From NCBI GenBank assembly GCA_900543485.1, contig UQRM01000012.1, positions 1 through 64,000 of the forward strand: a stretch of 64,000 nucleotides of DNA, in the 5' to 3' direction. A program made the translations under genes and the position numbers. Origin of the DNA: an uncultured Eubacterium sp. Lineage in GTDB: Bacteria; Bacillota; Clostridia; Peptostreptococcales; Anaerovoracaceae. The notes below the pieces were generated by a model. It was given only the letters and a program-made list of their open reading frames with translations. It had not been told where the DNA came from and ran no database searches. Of the stretch, positions 55,001 to 63,494 are shown in pieces. Within the stretch, counting starts at the first letter, position 1, and each line of letters begins with the position of its first letter.

Positions 55001-57046
55001 ATGAAGAAGTTGTGGAAGCGCTGTGCCGCGGTAGTGACAGCGCTGGTGATGACGGCAGGAGCCATGGGATTTTCAGGTCTTGCCGGAGCAGAGCAGGTGA
55101 GTGCGGCAGAAGACAGCGTGACGGTTTACATATCGTCCCAGGAGGATGGGGCATTCCTGCACCCTTATGGGGCTTATGAGGTGAAAGCGGATCTGGCGGA
55201 GAGCTATGGCTATGAAGATGATGTGACAGATGGAGTTTCCGCACTGGATGTGCTGGTGAGGGCTCATGAGTTGATATTCGGTGAGGGAAACGTGACGGAT
55301 TACCTGACGGCTGAAGATGGCTCTGTAAGCAAGTTCTTTACAGAGGGAACGTATGATTTCGGATTCATGGTGGATGGGGAGCAGCCCCACAGCGAAGAGA
55401 CGGTAGAGTATACAGGCATGCCGCTGAGTTATGAAGGCTATTCCGTAAACCAGGCGAAAGTAGGGGATGGTGCAAGAGTGGAATTTTTCAGCTATATGGA
55501 TAGTATGGCTCTTGATTATTATCCGTATATATATCTGGGTGGCGAGAGAGTCAACAATGTTGAAGCGGCGGCGAATTCGGAAATTCCCCTCAATATTCAG
55601 GGTATATGTATAGGATGGTACGGCCTTGCAGTAGACCTGAGCGATGAAAGATTATGGGAGTCTGTTGAAAGCGCTCAGATGGCTTGGGTAGATGCTTATG
55701 GGAACAAGACGGATATCGATGGCGTTGTTACCGATGAAGACGGCAATGTGACCGTAACGGTGCCTGACTCCGCTTCCGTTGGGGAACAGTTGCTGCTTAC
55801 GGCATATATGACAGAAGAGGAGCTTTCAAGCTATGCTACGCCTCTGATAATGCCTGTCATCACCATCCAGGTGACCGACAGCGGAGAGGTTACAGGAACA
55901 TTTGAACGCGGTGAAGCGGTAGATGATGATTCCCAGGGAGGCGGAACAGAAAAACCGACCGATCCTCAGGTAGAAGAAGCGACAGTTGCGGTTTTGGACA
56001 ATGCGCTGAAGGAAGCCCAGGAACCGGCATTTGAAGACGAGTGGCAGGTGCTGGCACTGGCCAGAGCAGGAGCAGAGGTACCTGAGGGATATTACCGGCA
56101 GTATTACGATGATATAGCGAAAACGCTGGAAGAATACGACGGAAAGCTGAGGGAAGGCGGTGATTTGCCGACAGATTACGCGAAGGTCATTTTGGCTCTG
56201 ACTGCAACAGGCAGGGATGTGACCGATGTGGGCGGATACGACTTGACGGAAATAATGAAAGAAACTTACGAAAAGAAAGGCGGAACGGCAAATCAGGTAT
56301 CCTTTGCCTTGATAGCTCTCAATGCAGCCAGTGGAAATAAAAACGTAAGGATGGAAGCGTTCGAGGAGACGCTCATCGATAAACTTCTTTCGATGCAGAA
56401 TGAAGACGGCGGCTTTAGTGTGGCAGGCAGCAGTGAGAGAGACATGTCTATCGGCTCAGACGTGGACGTGACGGCCATGGCGGTACAGGCGTTGACACCG
56501 TATCGTGAAACGGAAAAAGTCAAGACAGCGGTAGATAACGCAGTGACATTTCTTACAGGAGCCCAGAAAGAAAACGGAGGTTATCCGCTGGTAGAGAGCG
56601 CCGCCCAATCCATTATCGCGCTGACTGCCCTCGATATGGACCCGGCAACAGCGACTGAAGATAAGAGTGACAGCATTCTCGACAGCATGATGACTCTGTA
56701 CCGTGGAGACGGGACGTTCCAATACGGGTCTGTCGAAGGCGCCAATGATATTTCCACGGAACAAGGGACCTGCGCTCTGGTGGCATATCAGAGATATCTG
56801 GACGGCGATACGGCCTTCTACGACATGAGCGATGTGGAGATACAGTATGTGGATACAGGTGCGGGAAGCCAGGGAGACAGTTCCGTACAGAACGATAAAA
56901 CGGAACAGCAGGAAAATGGTACTGCCAATGCTGTCGGCACTCAGACGGGAGACACATTCCCGGTGGGATTACTGGCCGTTGTTCTGGTCCTTGCGGCCTT
57001 GGCGGCAGGTACATTGATCATAGTGAAAAGGAAGTCTGTGAGATGA
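55001..57046 (+). CDS. Anchored surface protein with DUF4430-like and intrinsic-factor-like alpha/alpha domains
   Basis: The 681-residue protein has a signal peptide (to about 35) and a DUF4430-like domain at about 38-170 (VSALDVLVRAHELIFG; FGFMVDG; VGDGARVEFFSY). An Ig-like segment follows, then at about 324-613 an alpha/alpha toroid with repeats LLSMQNEDGGF, LTGAQKENGGY and DVDVTAMAVQALTPY, as in prenyltransferase repeats and the N-terminal barrel of intrinsic factor/transcobalamin. The end is TQTGDTFPVG, a hydrophobic helix and KRKSVR, an anchor signal. The pairing of the two domain types found in animal B12 carriers, inside a cobalamin-riboswitch locus, suggests a surface corrinoid receptor. 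An AAGGAGGAG site precedes the ATG. Confidence 0.85.
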   Translation: MKKLWKRCAAVVTALVMTAGAMGFSGLAGAEQVSAAEDSVTVYISSQEDGAFLHPYGAYEVKADLAESYGYEDDVTDGVSALDVLVRAHELIFGEGNVTDYLTAEDGSVSKFFTEGTYDFGFMVDGEQPHSEETVEYTGMPLSYEGYSVNQAKVGDGARVEFFSYMDSMALDYYPYIYLGGERVNNVEAAANSEIPLNIQGICIGWYGLAVDLSDERLWESVESAQMAWVDAYGNKTDIDGVVTDEDGNVTVTVPDSASVGEQLLLTAYMTEEELSSYATPLIMPVITIQVTDSGEVTGTFERGEAVDDDSQGGGTEKPTDPQVEEATVAVLDNALKEAQEPAFEDEWQVLALARAGAEVPEGYYRQYYDDIAKTLEEYDGKLREGGDLPTDYAKVILALTATGRDVTDVGGYDLTEIMKETYEKKGGTANQVSFALIALNAASGNKNVRMEAFEETLIDKLLSMQNEDGGFSVAGSSERDMSIGSDVDVTAMAVQALTPYRETEKVKTAVDNAVTFLTGAQKENGGYPLVESAAQSIIALTALDMDPATATEDKSDSILDSMMTLYRGDGTFQYGSVEGANDISTEQGTCALVAYQRYLDGDTAFYDMSDVEIQYVDTGAGSQGDSSVQNDKTEQQENGTANAVGTQTGDTFPVGLLAVVLVLAALAAGTLIIVKRKSVR

Positions 57047-57070
57047 CATAGAAACAGGAGCAGAGAAACG

Positions 57071-57096
57071 GAGCGGTCGGGATGGCCGCTCTATTT
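57071..57096 (+). terminator. Weak terminator after the anchored surface protein
   Basis: GAGCGG (57071-57076) pairs with CCGCTC (57086-57091), followed by TATTTTATT. Confidence 0.6.
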
Positions 57097-57121
57097 TATT
57101 AGGGAAAATGCTCAAAGTGCA

Positions 57122-57150
57122 TTGATATATGATTTTCAATATGGTAAAAT
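57122..57150 (+). promoter_or_regulatory. Promoter of the nuclease-like gene
   Basis: TTGATA (57122-57127), a 17-base spacer and TAAAAT (57145-57150), with a TG-N extended -10. Confidence 0.7.
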
Positions 57151-57173
57151 ATGTAAAAAAGGGGCGCTAAACG

Positions 57174-57971
57174 ATGGAGTTTCAACAGACAGGGAAAGAG
57201 CTGATGAAGCAGTTGCAAGGGTTCAATGGTCGCGTGGAGGCAGAGCTGAAAACGCTGCGGCACGAATACAGAATGTGTCCGAGAGGCGAACTTTATATCA
57301 GGAAAAAAAGAGGCCGCGAGTATTTCTATGAAAAATGCAGAGAGGGAGAGAGATCCGTAAGCGGCAACAGGGAAAAGGTATCGAAGCTGGTACGGAAAAG
57401 AGTGTTGGAGCACGAGATCCGTTGCAGGGAGATCGTCGCCGAAAATCTGGAAACGGCGATCAGGAGCATCAGGATCGCCATGGTGCGGGAAGAAAGGACA
57501 AATAATGCTCTGACGATGAAGCGGATATATTCTTCCGGAAAAGTATCGATGCCGGATTTGGACAGAGCTGCTGCGGAATGGAGGAACGAAAATTACGCGG
57601 TGAATCCATATAAGCCGGAAAATCGTATCTATATGACCAACTGCGGTACCATGGTAAGGTCGAAATCCGAAAAAATCATTGCGGACAAGCTGTGGGAGCG
57701 GCAGGTGAATTTCAGGTACGAGGCGCAGATACTCATCGATGGCCGGGTCTTTTATCCTGATTTTACGATAAGGGTGAAATCAGGGGAAACAGTCATATGG
57801 GAGCATTTTGGCCTTATGGATGACGCAGAGTACAGACAGGATTCGTTGACAAAACTTGAAATGTACAGGAAAGCTGGATTCAAGCAGCATACAAACCTGA
57901 TATGTACCGATGAAGACGACATCATGTCTTTGGAATGTATCGATAACATCATTAAAAGATATGCGTTGTAA
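57174..57971 (+). CDS. Orphan protein with PD-(D/E)XK nuclease-like C-terminal domain
   Basis: The 265-residue protein has a helical, charged N-terminal half (KLVRKRVLEHEIRCREIVAEN) and a C-terminal part patterned like restriction-endonuclease-fold proteins: VRSKSEKIIADKLWER, then FYPDFTIRVKSG and VIWEHFGLMDDAEYRQDSL. The Glu of SEK, the Asp of PDF and the Glu of WEH fit the acidic metal ligands. It is a one-gene unit with its own promoter and no restriction or toxin partner nearby. Whether it cuts DNA, and in what process, is unknown. Confidence 0.65.
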   Translation: MEFQQTGKELMKQLQGFNGRVEAELKTLRHEYRMCPRGELYIRKKRGREYFYEKCREGERSVSGNREKVSKLVRKRVLEHEIRCREIVAENLETAIRSIRIAMVREERTNNALTMKRIYSSGKVSMPDLDRAAAEWRNENYAVNPYKPENRIYMTNCGTMVRSKSEKIIADKLWERQVNFRYEAQILIDGRVFYPDFTIRVKSGETVIWEHFGLMDDAEYRQDSLTKLEMYRKAGFKQHTNLICTDEDDIMSLECIDNIIKRYAL

Positions 57972-57998
57972 AAGGTTAGCACCTTTTTTGAGGAAAGG

Positions 57999-58329
57999 TG
58001 CCGGATTTTTTGCTTTGGGCTGAGATCCGGCAGCTGGGACATGACTGTGTGCCGGATTTTTGATATGGAAAAGAAATCTGGCACATGGAACAGGGAGAAA
58101 ACTGTTTTTACGAGAGCCTCAGCCAGACGGAAGGGAAATACTTTCGATTACTTGCCGGATCATTGTTGTATTATAATAATCCGGCAAGCTCGTTGCCGAA
58201 TTATGAGTAATAGTGCAAAAGACGGCAATAACTTGTGTTAGGCATGCCGGATTTTCATGTTGAGAAAAGAATCCGGCACAGAGTCGTGTTGGGCGTGCCG
58301 AATTTGCGACGATTTATGAAAACCCGGCA
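57999..58329. repeat. Array of six GCCGGAT/ATCCGGC hairpins
   Basis: The 450-base gap 57972-58421 has no convincing gene. Inverted pairs occur at 57999/58025, 58049/58074, 58151/58179, 58193/58223, 58245/58270 and 58296/58325. Arms are 5-11 bases around TGCCGGAT, and each hairpin spans about 34-38 bases with a variable loop. Unit distances are irregular. This looks like a REP-type or transposable palindromic family. Confidence 0.7.
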
Positions 58330-58348
58330 AGAACCTCTGCTTTGGCAA

Positions 58349-58424
58349 GCTTCCGCTCCGGTGAGCTTCTGTTCCGGTGAGCTTTCGCTCAGGTGAGTTT
58401 CCGCTCCGGCGAGCCTTTGCCTCA
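58349..58424. repeat. 16-base tandem repeat next to the AraC gene
   Basis: GCTTCCGCTCCGGTGA-type units follow each other at 58349, 58365, 58381 and 58397, with a partial fifth at 58413. Copies differ at one to four positions. The array abuts the stop codon of the AraC-family gene. Confidence 0.75.
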
Positions 58425-59375
58425 ATACTCATCCAAATGCATGTCCAACAGCACTTTGGCGAAGTCGTAGTCGAAGGTCCTGTGCTTTATAGTGGCTGTC
58501 GGTTTCAGATCTTCACGTATCGCATCGCGGTAGCCGGAAGGCGTTTTATCGTACCATTTTTTGAATTGAACGGCCATGTGGTTCCTGTTGGCAAAGCCCG
58601 TCTCGGCAGCGATCTGATCCACGGTCTTGTTGGCGGCGGAGAGGAGGTGAGCCGCGTTTTCGCAGCGGGTGAGGGATATCAGTTGGGAGAAGGACAGACC
58701 CAAAGTATCCTTTATGTATCTTGAAAGGTGAGCCGGGCTGAGGAATTCCATCTCCGCCAGTCCGGTCAGGGACAGTTTTTCGCTGTAGTGGCGGCGGACG
58801 TAGTCGACTACTCTGTACATGCGATCATAGTTTTTATATATGTGGCCGGTATTCTGGAGCCTTACGATATGGACTTTTTTCTTCTCATCTTCTCGGTATA
58901 CATACTGGACAAACTGGGAAAGCAGGAGCTCCAGCAGTTCCCTGGCGTGCTGTTCAAGCCTTATGGCAGAGCCGTTTTCTGTATAGAGCTGATATGTCCT
59001 GGCAAGCATGAAGCGCAAGTATTTGATGTCCATGCTGTATAAGTCTCTGTCCGAATATGTATCGCATATAAAGCTGATATCTTCCAGACCTTTGAAGTGA
59101 TATTTGTAGTGGTTCAGATCTATCTGGACCGTCAATATTATGCTTTCAGGGTCAGAAGACGTTATCCTGTGAGGGATGCCGGAATTAAACATGTGGACGT
59201 CGCCGTAGGATAAGGTGTAAGTGGCCGCCGAATCACATATTTCCACAGTGCCATTGAGGACGCAGATGATTTCCAGCGAGTTTTCATGGATGTGGAAAGG
59301 ATAGTATTCTATGCTTTCCAGGCGAGCCTTTATCCGGGCTTCTGATTTATAACCGATCTGTTCTGTGTATTGCAT
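58422..59375 (-). CDS. AraC-family transcriptional regulator with N-terminal cupin
   Basis: The 317-residue protein has an N-terminal cupin sensor (YPFHIHENSLEIICVLNGTV; LSYGDVHMFNSGIPHRI) and a C-terminal double HTH (LSLTGLAEMEFLSPAHLSRYI; DQIAAETGFANRNHMAVQFKKWY). It should bind a small ligand, often a sugar or aromatic compound, and activate transcription nearby. No obvious target operon is adjacent: the next gene upstream is a divergent EF-G paralogue. The ATG gives MQYTEQIG. Its 3' end runs into a 16-base tandem repeat, which may have shaped the C-terminus. Confidence 0.9.
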   Translation of the reverse strand: MQYTEQIGYKSEARIKARLESIEYYPFHIHENSLEIICVLNGTVEICDSAATYTLSYGDVHMFNSGIPHRITSSDPESIILTVQIDLNHYKYHFKGLEDISFICDTYSDRDLYSMDIKYLRFMLARTYQLYTENGSAIRLEQHARELLELLLSQFVQYVYREDEKKKVHIVRLQNTGHIYKNYDRMYRVVDYVRRHYSEKLSLTGLAEMEFLSPAHLSRYIKDTLGLSFSQLISLTRCENAAHLLSAANKTVDQIAAETGFANRNHMAVQFKKWYDKTPSGYRDAIREDLKPTATIKHRTFDYDFAKVLLDMHLDEY

Positions 59376-59565
59376 GGTTTTGATAGCTGCCTTTCATCAT
59401 TTATACATTCGAAAGATATCATAATAATATCCGATGGTCAACCAAACGGGCAAATTTGCCGGGAAAAAGAGGATGTGGGGAGCTGGCTCTATATGGGGCG
59501 CCAGCTCAGTCTGGCATCTGGCTCGCGCCGGATTTTAAAATTCAGAAAATTGGAATTTAATCTTG

Positions 59566-59594
59566 TTGTAATGGCTTCTTTACAATGTTATAAT
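59566..59594 (+). promoter_or_regulatory. Promoter of the EF-G-like gene with an overlapping inverted repeat
   Basis: TTGTAA (59566-59571), a 17-base spacer and TATAAT (59589-59594). The -35 is also one arm of TTGTAA-N8-TTACAA (59566-59585), a possible operator. The rest of the 258-base gap 59376-59633 holds nothing recognised. Confidence 0.7.
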
Positions 59595-59633
59595 AAAGCC
59601 ATCTTTACAAAATAATTAGGGAGGTCTTATTTG

Positions 59634-61574
59634 ATGAAGGGCTATAAGAGCGAAAACATAAGAAACATTGCACTTGTAGGACACGGCGGATGTGGAAAGA
59701 CCACGTTCCTTGAAGCTGCGTTGCTGGCAACAGGCGTTATAAGCAGACTCGGCAAGGTCGAGGACGGAAATACCGTTTCCGATCACGATAAGATGGAGAT
59801 CGAAAAGGGATATTCCATCAGCACTTCCATAGTACCGGTGGAGTATAAGAATGTTAAGATAAACTTTATCGATACACCGGGATTTTTCGATTTTGTCGGT
59901 GAAGTGAATTCAGCGCTGAGAGCTGTTGAAGCGGCAGCTATCGTCGTGGATGCTTCGGCAGGGATACAGGTAGGTACGGAGAAGGCCTGGAATTCATGCA
60001 AGGAGTTTGGTGTTCCTAAGTTCTTTCTGATAAATAAGACGGATAAGGAAAATGTCGATGTGGATAAGACGATAGATGAGCTCAAGAGCAAATTCGGTAC
60101 GTCGGTAGTCACTCTCGATGACAAGGACGCGTTGACGGAGGCTATCGCTGAGACAGACGAGGAGCTGATGGAAAAATTCTTCTCCGGTGAGGAATTCACC
60201 GATGAGGAATTCAACGGCGGCCTTTCGAAGGGTATCGGAGCCGGAGATATCGTACCTGTGCTGAATTGTTCTTCAATAACAGGAGATGGAGTGGAAGATG
60301 TACTTGGCAAGTTCATCGATCTGGTACCTAAAGCTAAAGATCATGAGGATTACGATGCCAAGAATGATGCCGATGAGGATATAAAGGTAAAGGTAGATCC
60401 TGCCGGAAAGCCTGCGGCTTTCGTGTTCAAAACTATCGCCGACCCGTTCCTTGGAAAGATATCATTGGCAAAAGTGATATCGGGAACGTTGAAAGCCGGG
60501 CAGGAAATATACAATTCAAGAGCTGAGAAGGCTGAAAAGCTGGGAGCTATGTTCTTCATGAGAGGAAAGAACCAGGAAGACGCTCCTGTAGTTGAGGCCG
60601 GTGATATCGTCGCCATCGCCAAGCTGCAGTTCACGAAGACAGGAGATACACTCTGTGAGAAGGCGAATATCATCAAATTCCCTCCGGTCAAGTTCCCGGC
60701 TCCCGCACTTTATATAGCCATCGAGCCGGCCGATAAAGGCGATGATGAGAAGATGGGAACAGGACTCCATAAGCTGATGGAGGAAGATCCGTCTTTCGTT
60801 CTGGAGAGAAATGTGGAGACACATCAGTCGCTTCTGGGTGGACAAGGAGAGATGCAGCTCAATATCATAACGGCCAAGCTTAAGGATAAGTTCGGCGTAG
60901 ATGTGGTGACTGTCCCTCAGAAGATAGCATACAGAGAGACCATCAAAGGTAATTCCGATGTTCAGGGCAAACACAAGAAACAGTCGGGAGGCGCAGGACA
61001 GTACGGAGATGTTCACATCAGGTTCTCGCCGGCTCAGGAGGAGTTTGAATTCTCCGAAGAGCTGTTTGGCGGATCCATACCTAAGAACTACGTTCCGGCA
61101 GTCGAGAAGGGACTGAGAGAGTCTATGGAAAAGGGGCCGCTTGCCGGATGCAAGGTAGTGAATATAAAGGCCGTTCTCTACGACGGCTCCTACCACGACG
61201 TGGATTCCAACGAAATGGCCTTCAAGATCGCGGCGTCGCTGGCCTTCAAGAAGGGTATATCGGAAGCCAATCCATGCTTGCTCGAACCTGTGATGAAACT
61301 GGAGATCACCGTTCCTGACGAGTACATGGGCGACGTTATGGGCGACATGAACAAGAGGAGAGGCAAGATACTCGGAATGGAGCCTGTGGCCGGAGGCGGA
61401 CAGAAGCTGATGGCGGAAGCGCCGCAGGCAGAGCTGTTCGACTACGCTATCGTCCTCAGGTCCATGACGCAGGCAAGAGGAAGCTTCACGATGGAATTTG
61501 AGAGATATGAGGAAGTTCCAGCTCAGATAGCGCAGAAGATCATCGCTGAGCATCAGGCGGAGCAGGAAAAATAA
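59634..61574 (+). CDS. Elongation factor G-like GTPase (paralogue)
   Basis: The 646-residue protein has the EF-G domain order but departs from canonical EF-G (about 690-700 residues) in its GTPase motifs. G1 is GHGGCGKTT. The switch I RGITI is replaced by KGYSIST. G3 reads IDTPGFFDF with Phe where the catalytic His (DTPGHVDF) should be, and G4 is NKTD. Domain IV is retained (KHKKQSGGAGQYGDVHIRF, GSYHDVDSNEMAFKIAAS). It is probably a ribosome-associated paralogue rather than the main translocase. The ATG at 59634 follows GGGAGG; a TTG directly precedes it. Confidence 0.85.
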   Translation: MKGYKSENIRNIALVGHGGCGKTTFLEAALLATGVISRLGKVEDGNTVSDHDKMEIEKGYSISTSIVPVEYKNVKINFIDTPGFFDFVGEVNSALRAVEAAAIVVDASAGIQVGTEKAWNSCKEFGVPKFFLINKTDKENVDVDKTIDELKSKFGTSVVTLDDKDALTEAIAETDEELMEKFFSGEEFTDEEFNGGLSKGIGAGDIVPVLNCSSITGDGVEDVLGKFIDLVPKAKDHEDYDAKNDADEDIKVKVDPAGKPAAFVFKTIADPFLGKISLAKVISGTLKAGQEIYNSRAEKAEKLGAMFFMRGKNQEDAPVVEAGDIVAIAKLQFTKTGDTLCEKANIIKFPPVKFPAPALYIAIEPADKGDDEKMGTGLHKLMEEDPSFVLERNVETHQSLLGGQGEMQLNIITAKLKDKFGVDVVTVPQKIAYRETIKGNSDVQGKHKKQSGGAGQYGDVHIRFSPAQEEFEFSEELFGGSIPKNYVPAVEKGLRESMEKGPLAGCKVVNIKAVLYDGSYHDVDSNEMAFKIAASLAFKKGISEANPCLLEPVMKLEITVPDEYMGDVMGDMNKRRGKILGMEPVAGGGQKLMAEAPQAELFDYAIVLRSMTQARGSFTMEFERYEEVPAQIAQKIIAEHQAEQEK

Positions 61575-61634
61575 AGGCGTGGTGAGTGAAAGCTCAAAGT
61601 GAAAATCGAAAGCCGGATTAAACGCAGAGATCAC

Positions 61635-61668
61635 GGGGCTGTCTCAAGGAGGCAGCCTCTTTTATTTT
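61635..61668 (+). terminator. Intrinsic terminator after the EF-G-like gene
   Basis: GGGGCTG (61635-61641) pairs with CAGCCTC (61653-61659; one wobble), followed by TTTTATTTT. Confidence 0.75.
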
Positions 61669-61801
61669 GCGTATCCGATGATGCACAGGATCCGGATCGC
61701 AGGGGAAGGTGGGAGAAAGCCTGTGATATTCGCCGAAAGTCTCTTGAAAAGAGGTGGATTTGAATATAAGATAGAAATAAATATACAAAGGGGAAGGATA
61801 T

Positions 61802-63295
61802 ATGGCTAAGAAAAGCAAGACGGTGTTCGTGTGTCAGGAGTGCGGTTATGAAAGTCCTAAGTGGATGGGACAGTGTATATGCGGCGCGTGGAACACCATG
61901 GTTGAAGAAAAAGTGATAGACCTGGACGTGGAAGATAAACGGCGAAGGACATCCGGCAGACGTGGGAGCGGGACATCAGGTGCGGCGGGAGCTGAGAGGC
62001 CGGGAAGAAAAACGGACGGCGATTTTGGCACGGGAGCTGCGGGTTTGAGTGTCGGGAAGCCAGTGAAGCTGAATCAGGTATCATCCGGTGAAAAGGGAAG
62101 GATAGACACGGGGATAGGTGAGCTCAACAGGGTATTGGGTGGAGGACTTGTGCCGGGCTCTCTGACGTTGATATCGGGGGAACCGGGAATAGGCAAATCA
62201 ACCATAATAATACAGGCGGCCGCTCATATAGCTGCAAAAAAAGGAACTGTCCTGTATGTTTCGGGTGAGGAGTCGGAGGAGCAGATAAAGATGCGGGCTG
62301 ATCGTGTGTGTGGCCAACTGCCCGATGATCTGTTCATCCTGGCGGAGACCAATATAGAGAGCGTCAGCGAAGTATGCGTGAAGCTGGAGCCTGAATTCCT
62401 TATCATAGATTCTATCCAGACCATGTTCAGTGTGGAGCTGGAATCGGCGCCGGGAAGCGTGTCTCAGGTCCGGGCTTGCGGGAATGAGCTGATGAGGATA
62501 GGCAAAGTCTATAATATCCCTGTTTTCATCGTTGCCCATGTCACTAAAAGTGGTGAGCTGGCAGGGCCGAGGATAGTGGAGCACATGGTAGACTGCGTCC
62601 TCAGCTTTACAGGTGACAGGAGTCACGAGATGAGGATATTAAGAGCCCAGAAGAACAGGTTCGGAACTACCAGCGAGATAGGCGCTTTCGAGATGGCAGA
62701 GGAAGGTCTCATCGAGATAGAGAATCTTTCGGGAGTGTTATTGGAAGAAATGGAAAAGGAGAGCGAAGGTTCAGTAGTAACAGCCGTCTATGAGGGGACA
62801 AGGCCGCTCATCCTGGAAGTACAGGCCCTGGTGTCTCCTACAAACATCGGATTCGCCAGGCGTACGACTATTGGTGTGGAAAACTCACGCCTCAATATGA
62901 TACTGGCAGTACTGGAGAAGAAGATGGGGCTGGCTCTCATCAACCAGGATGTGTATGTAAACATCGTTGGAGGGATAAGACCGGAGGGGACCTATACTGA
63001 CTTGGCGGTGGCATTGGCTGTTTATTCATCGTACAAAGGAAAAGTCCTTGGCAGCAGGACTGTTGCTGTTGGTGAGATAGGTCTGACGGGAGATCTGAGA
63101 GCCGTGCAGAACGGAGAGAAAATATTGAAGGAAGCATCCAGGCTTGGTTTCGACAGAGTGGTGCTCCCTGTGAAAAATGCCGAGAGACTGAAAAAGGCCG
63201 CGGCGGAGATAAACGCCAGAAGACAGGCGGATGGGACAGCGGCGATACAGTTGATAGGGATAAAGAATATCGCGGAAATACAGCGTTTGTTCTGA
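61802..63295 (+). CDS. radA: DNA repair protein RadA (Sms)
   Basis: The 497-residue protein has the N-terminal zinc finger (CQECGYESPKWMGQCICGAW), a RecA-like ATPase with Walker A ISGEPGIGKSTIIIQ, the RadA-specific KNRFG motif (AQKNRFGTTSEIGAF), and a C-terminal Lon-protease-like domain (DLAVALAVYSSYKGKVLGSR). It drives branch migration in recombination and repair. An AAGGGGAAGG site precedes the ATG. The linker after the zinc finger is rich in Gly and Arg. A 199-base spacer separates it from the aldehyde dehydrogenase gene. Confidence 0.97.
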   Translation: MAKKSKTVFVCQECGYESPKWMGQCICGAWNTMVEEKVIDLDVEDKRRRTSGRRGSGTSGAAGAERPGRKTDGDFGTGAAGLSVGKPVKLNQVSSGEKGRIDTGIGELNRVLGGGLVPGSLTLISGEPGIGKSTIIIQAAAHIAAKKGTVLYVSGEESEEQIKMRADRVCGQLPDDLFILAETNIESVSEVCVKLEPEFLIIDSIQTMFSVELESAPGSVSQVRACGNELMRIGKVYNIPVFIVAHVTKSGELAGPRIVEHMVDCVLSFTGDRSHEMRILRAQKNRFGTTSEIGAFEMAEEGLIEIENLSGVLLEEMEKESEGSVVTAVYEGTRPLILEVQALVSPTNIGFARRTTIGVENSRLNMILAVLEKKMGLALINQDVYVNIVGGIRPEGTYTDLAVALAVYSSYKGKVLGSRTVAVGEIGLTGDLRAVQNGEKILKEASRLGFDRVVLPVKNAERLKKAAAEINARRQADGTAAIQLIGIKNIAEIQRLF

Positions 63296-63494
63296 CTTGA
63301 CAAAAACTGAGGAAAATGACAAAAAGATGACACCGCTCAAAGCCTTTGAAAAAGCCGTTAACGGGAGAGCAGCCCGGAAAAAAAACGGTGGTGACAGACA
63401 GCTTGACAGCTTGCACTGGCGTATTGACATGTTCAGATGGCTGTGATAGTTTTGATTACAAATGCAGGAGCGGATACGTGGAGGTGGTGAAGAG

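Noticed and set aside
57999..58329. CRISPR array
   Set aside because: The repeats are palindromic stems with variable loops and irregular distances; there are no uniform spacers, no identical direct repeats and no cas genes.
58238..58432. Small minus-strand gene (64 codons) in the repeat region
   Set aside because: Its codons are made entirely of the hairpin and tandem repeats, and its amino acid pattern (KIRH units) follows from them.
59566..59585. Rex operator at the EF-G-like promoter
   Set aside because: The half-sites are TTGTAA with an 8-base gap, not TTGTTAA with a 4-base gap.
63402..63450. Promoter before the aldehyde dehydrogenase gene
   Set aside because: TTGACA occurs twice (63402 and 63424), but neither has a convincing -10 box at 16-18 bases.
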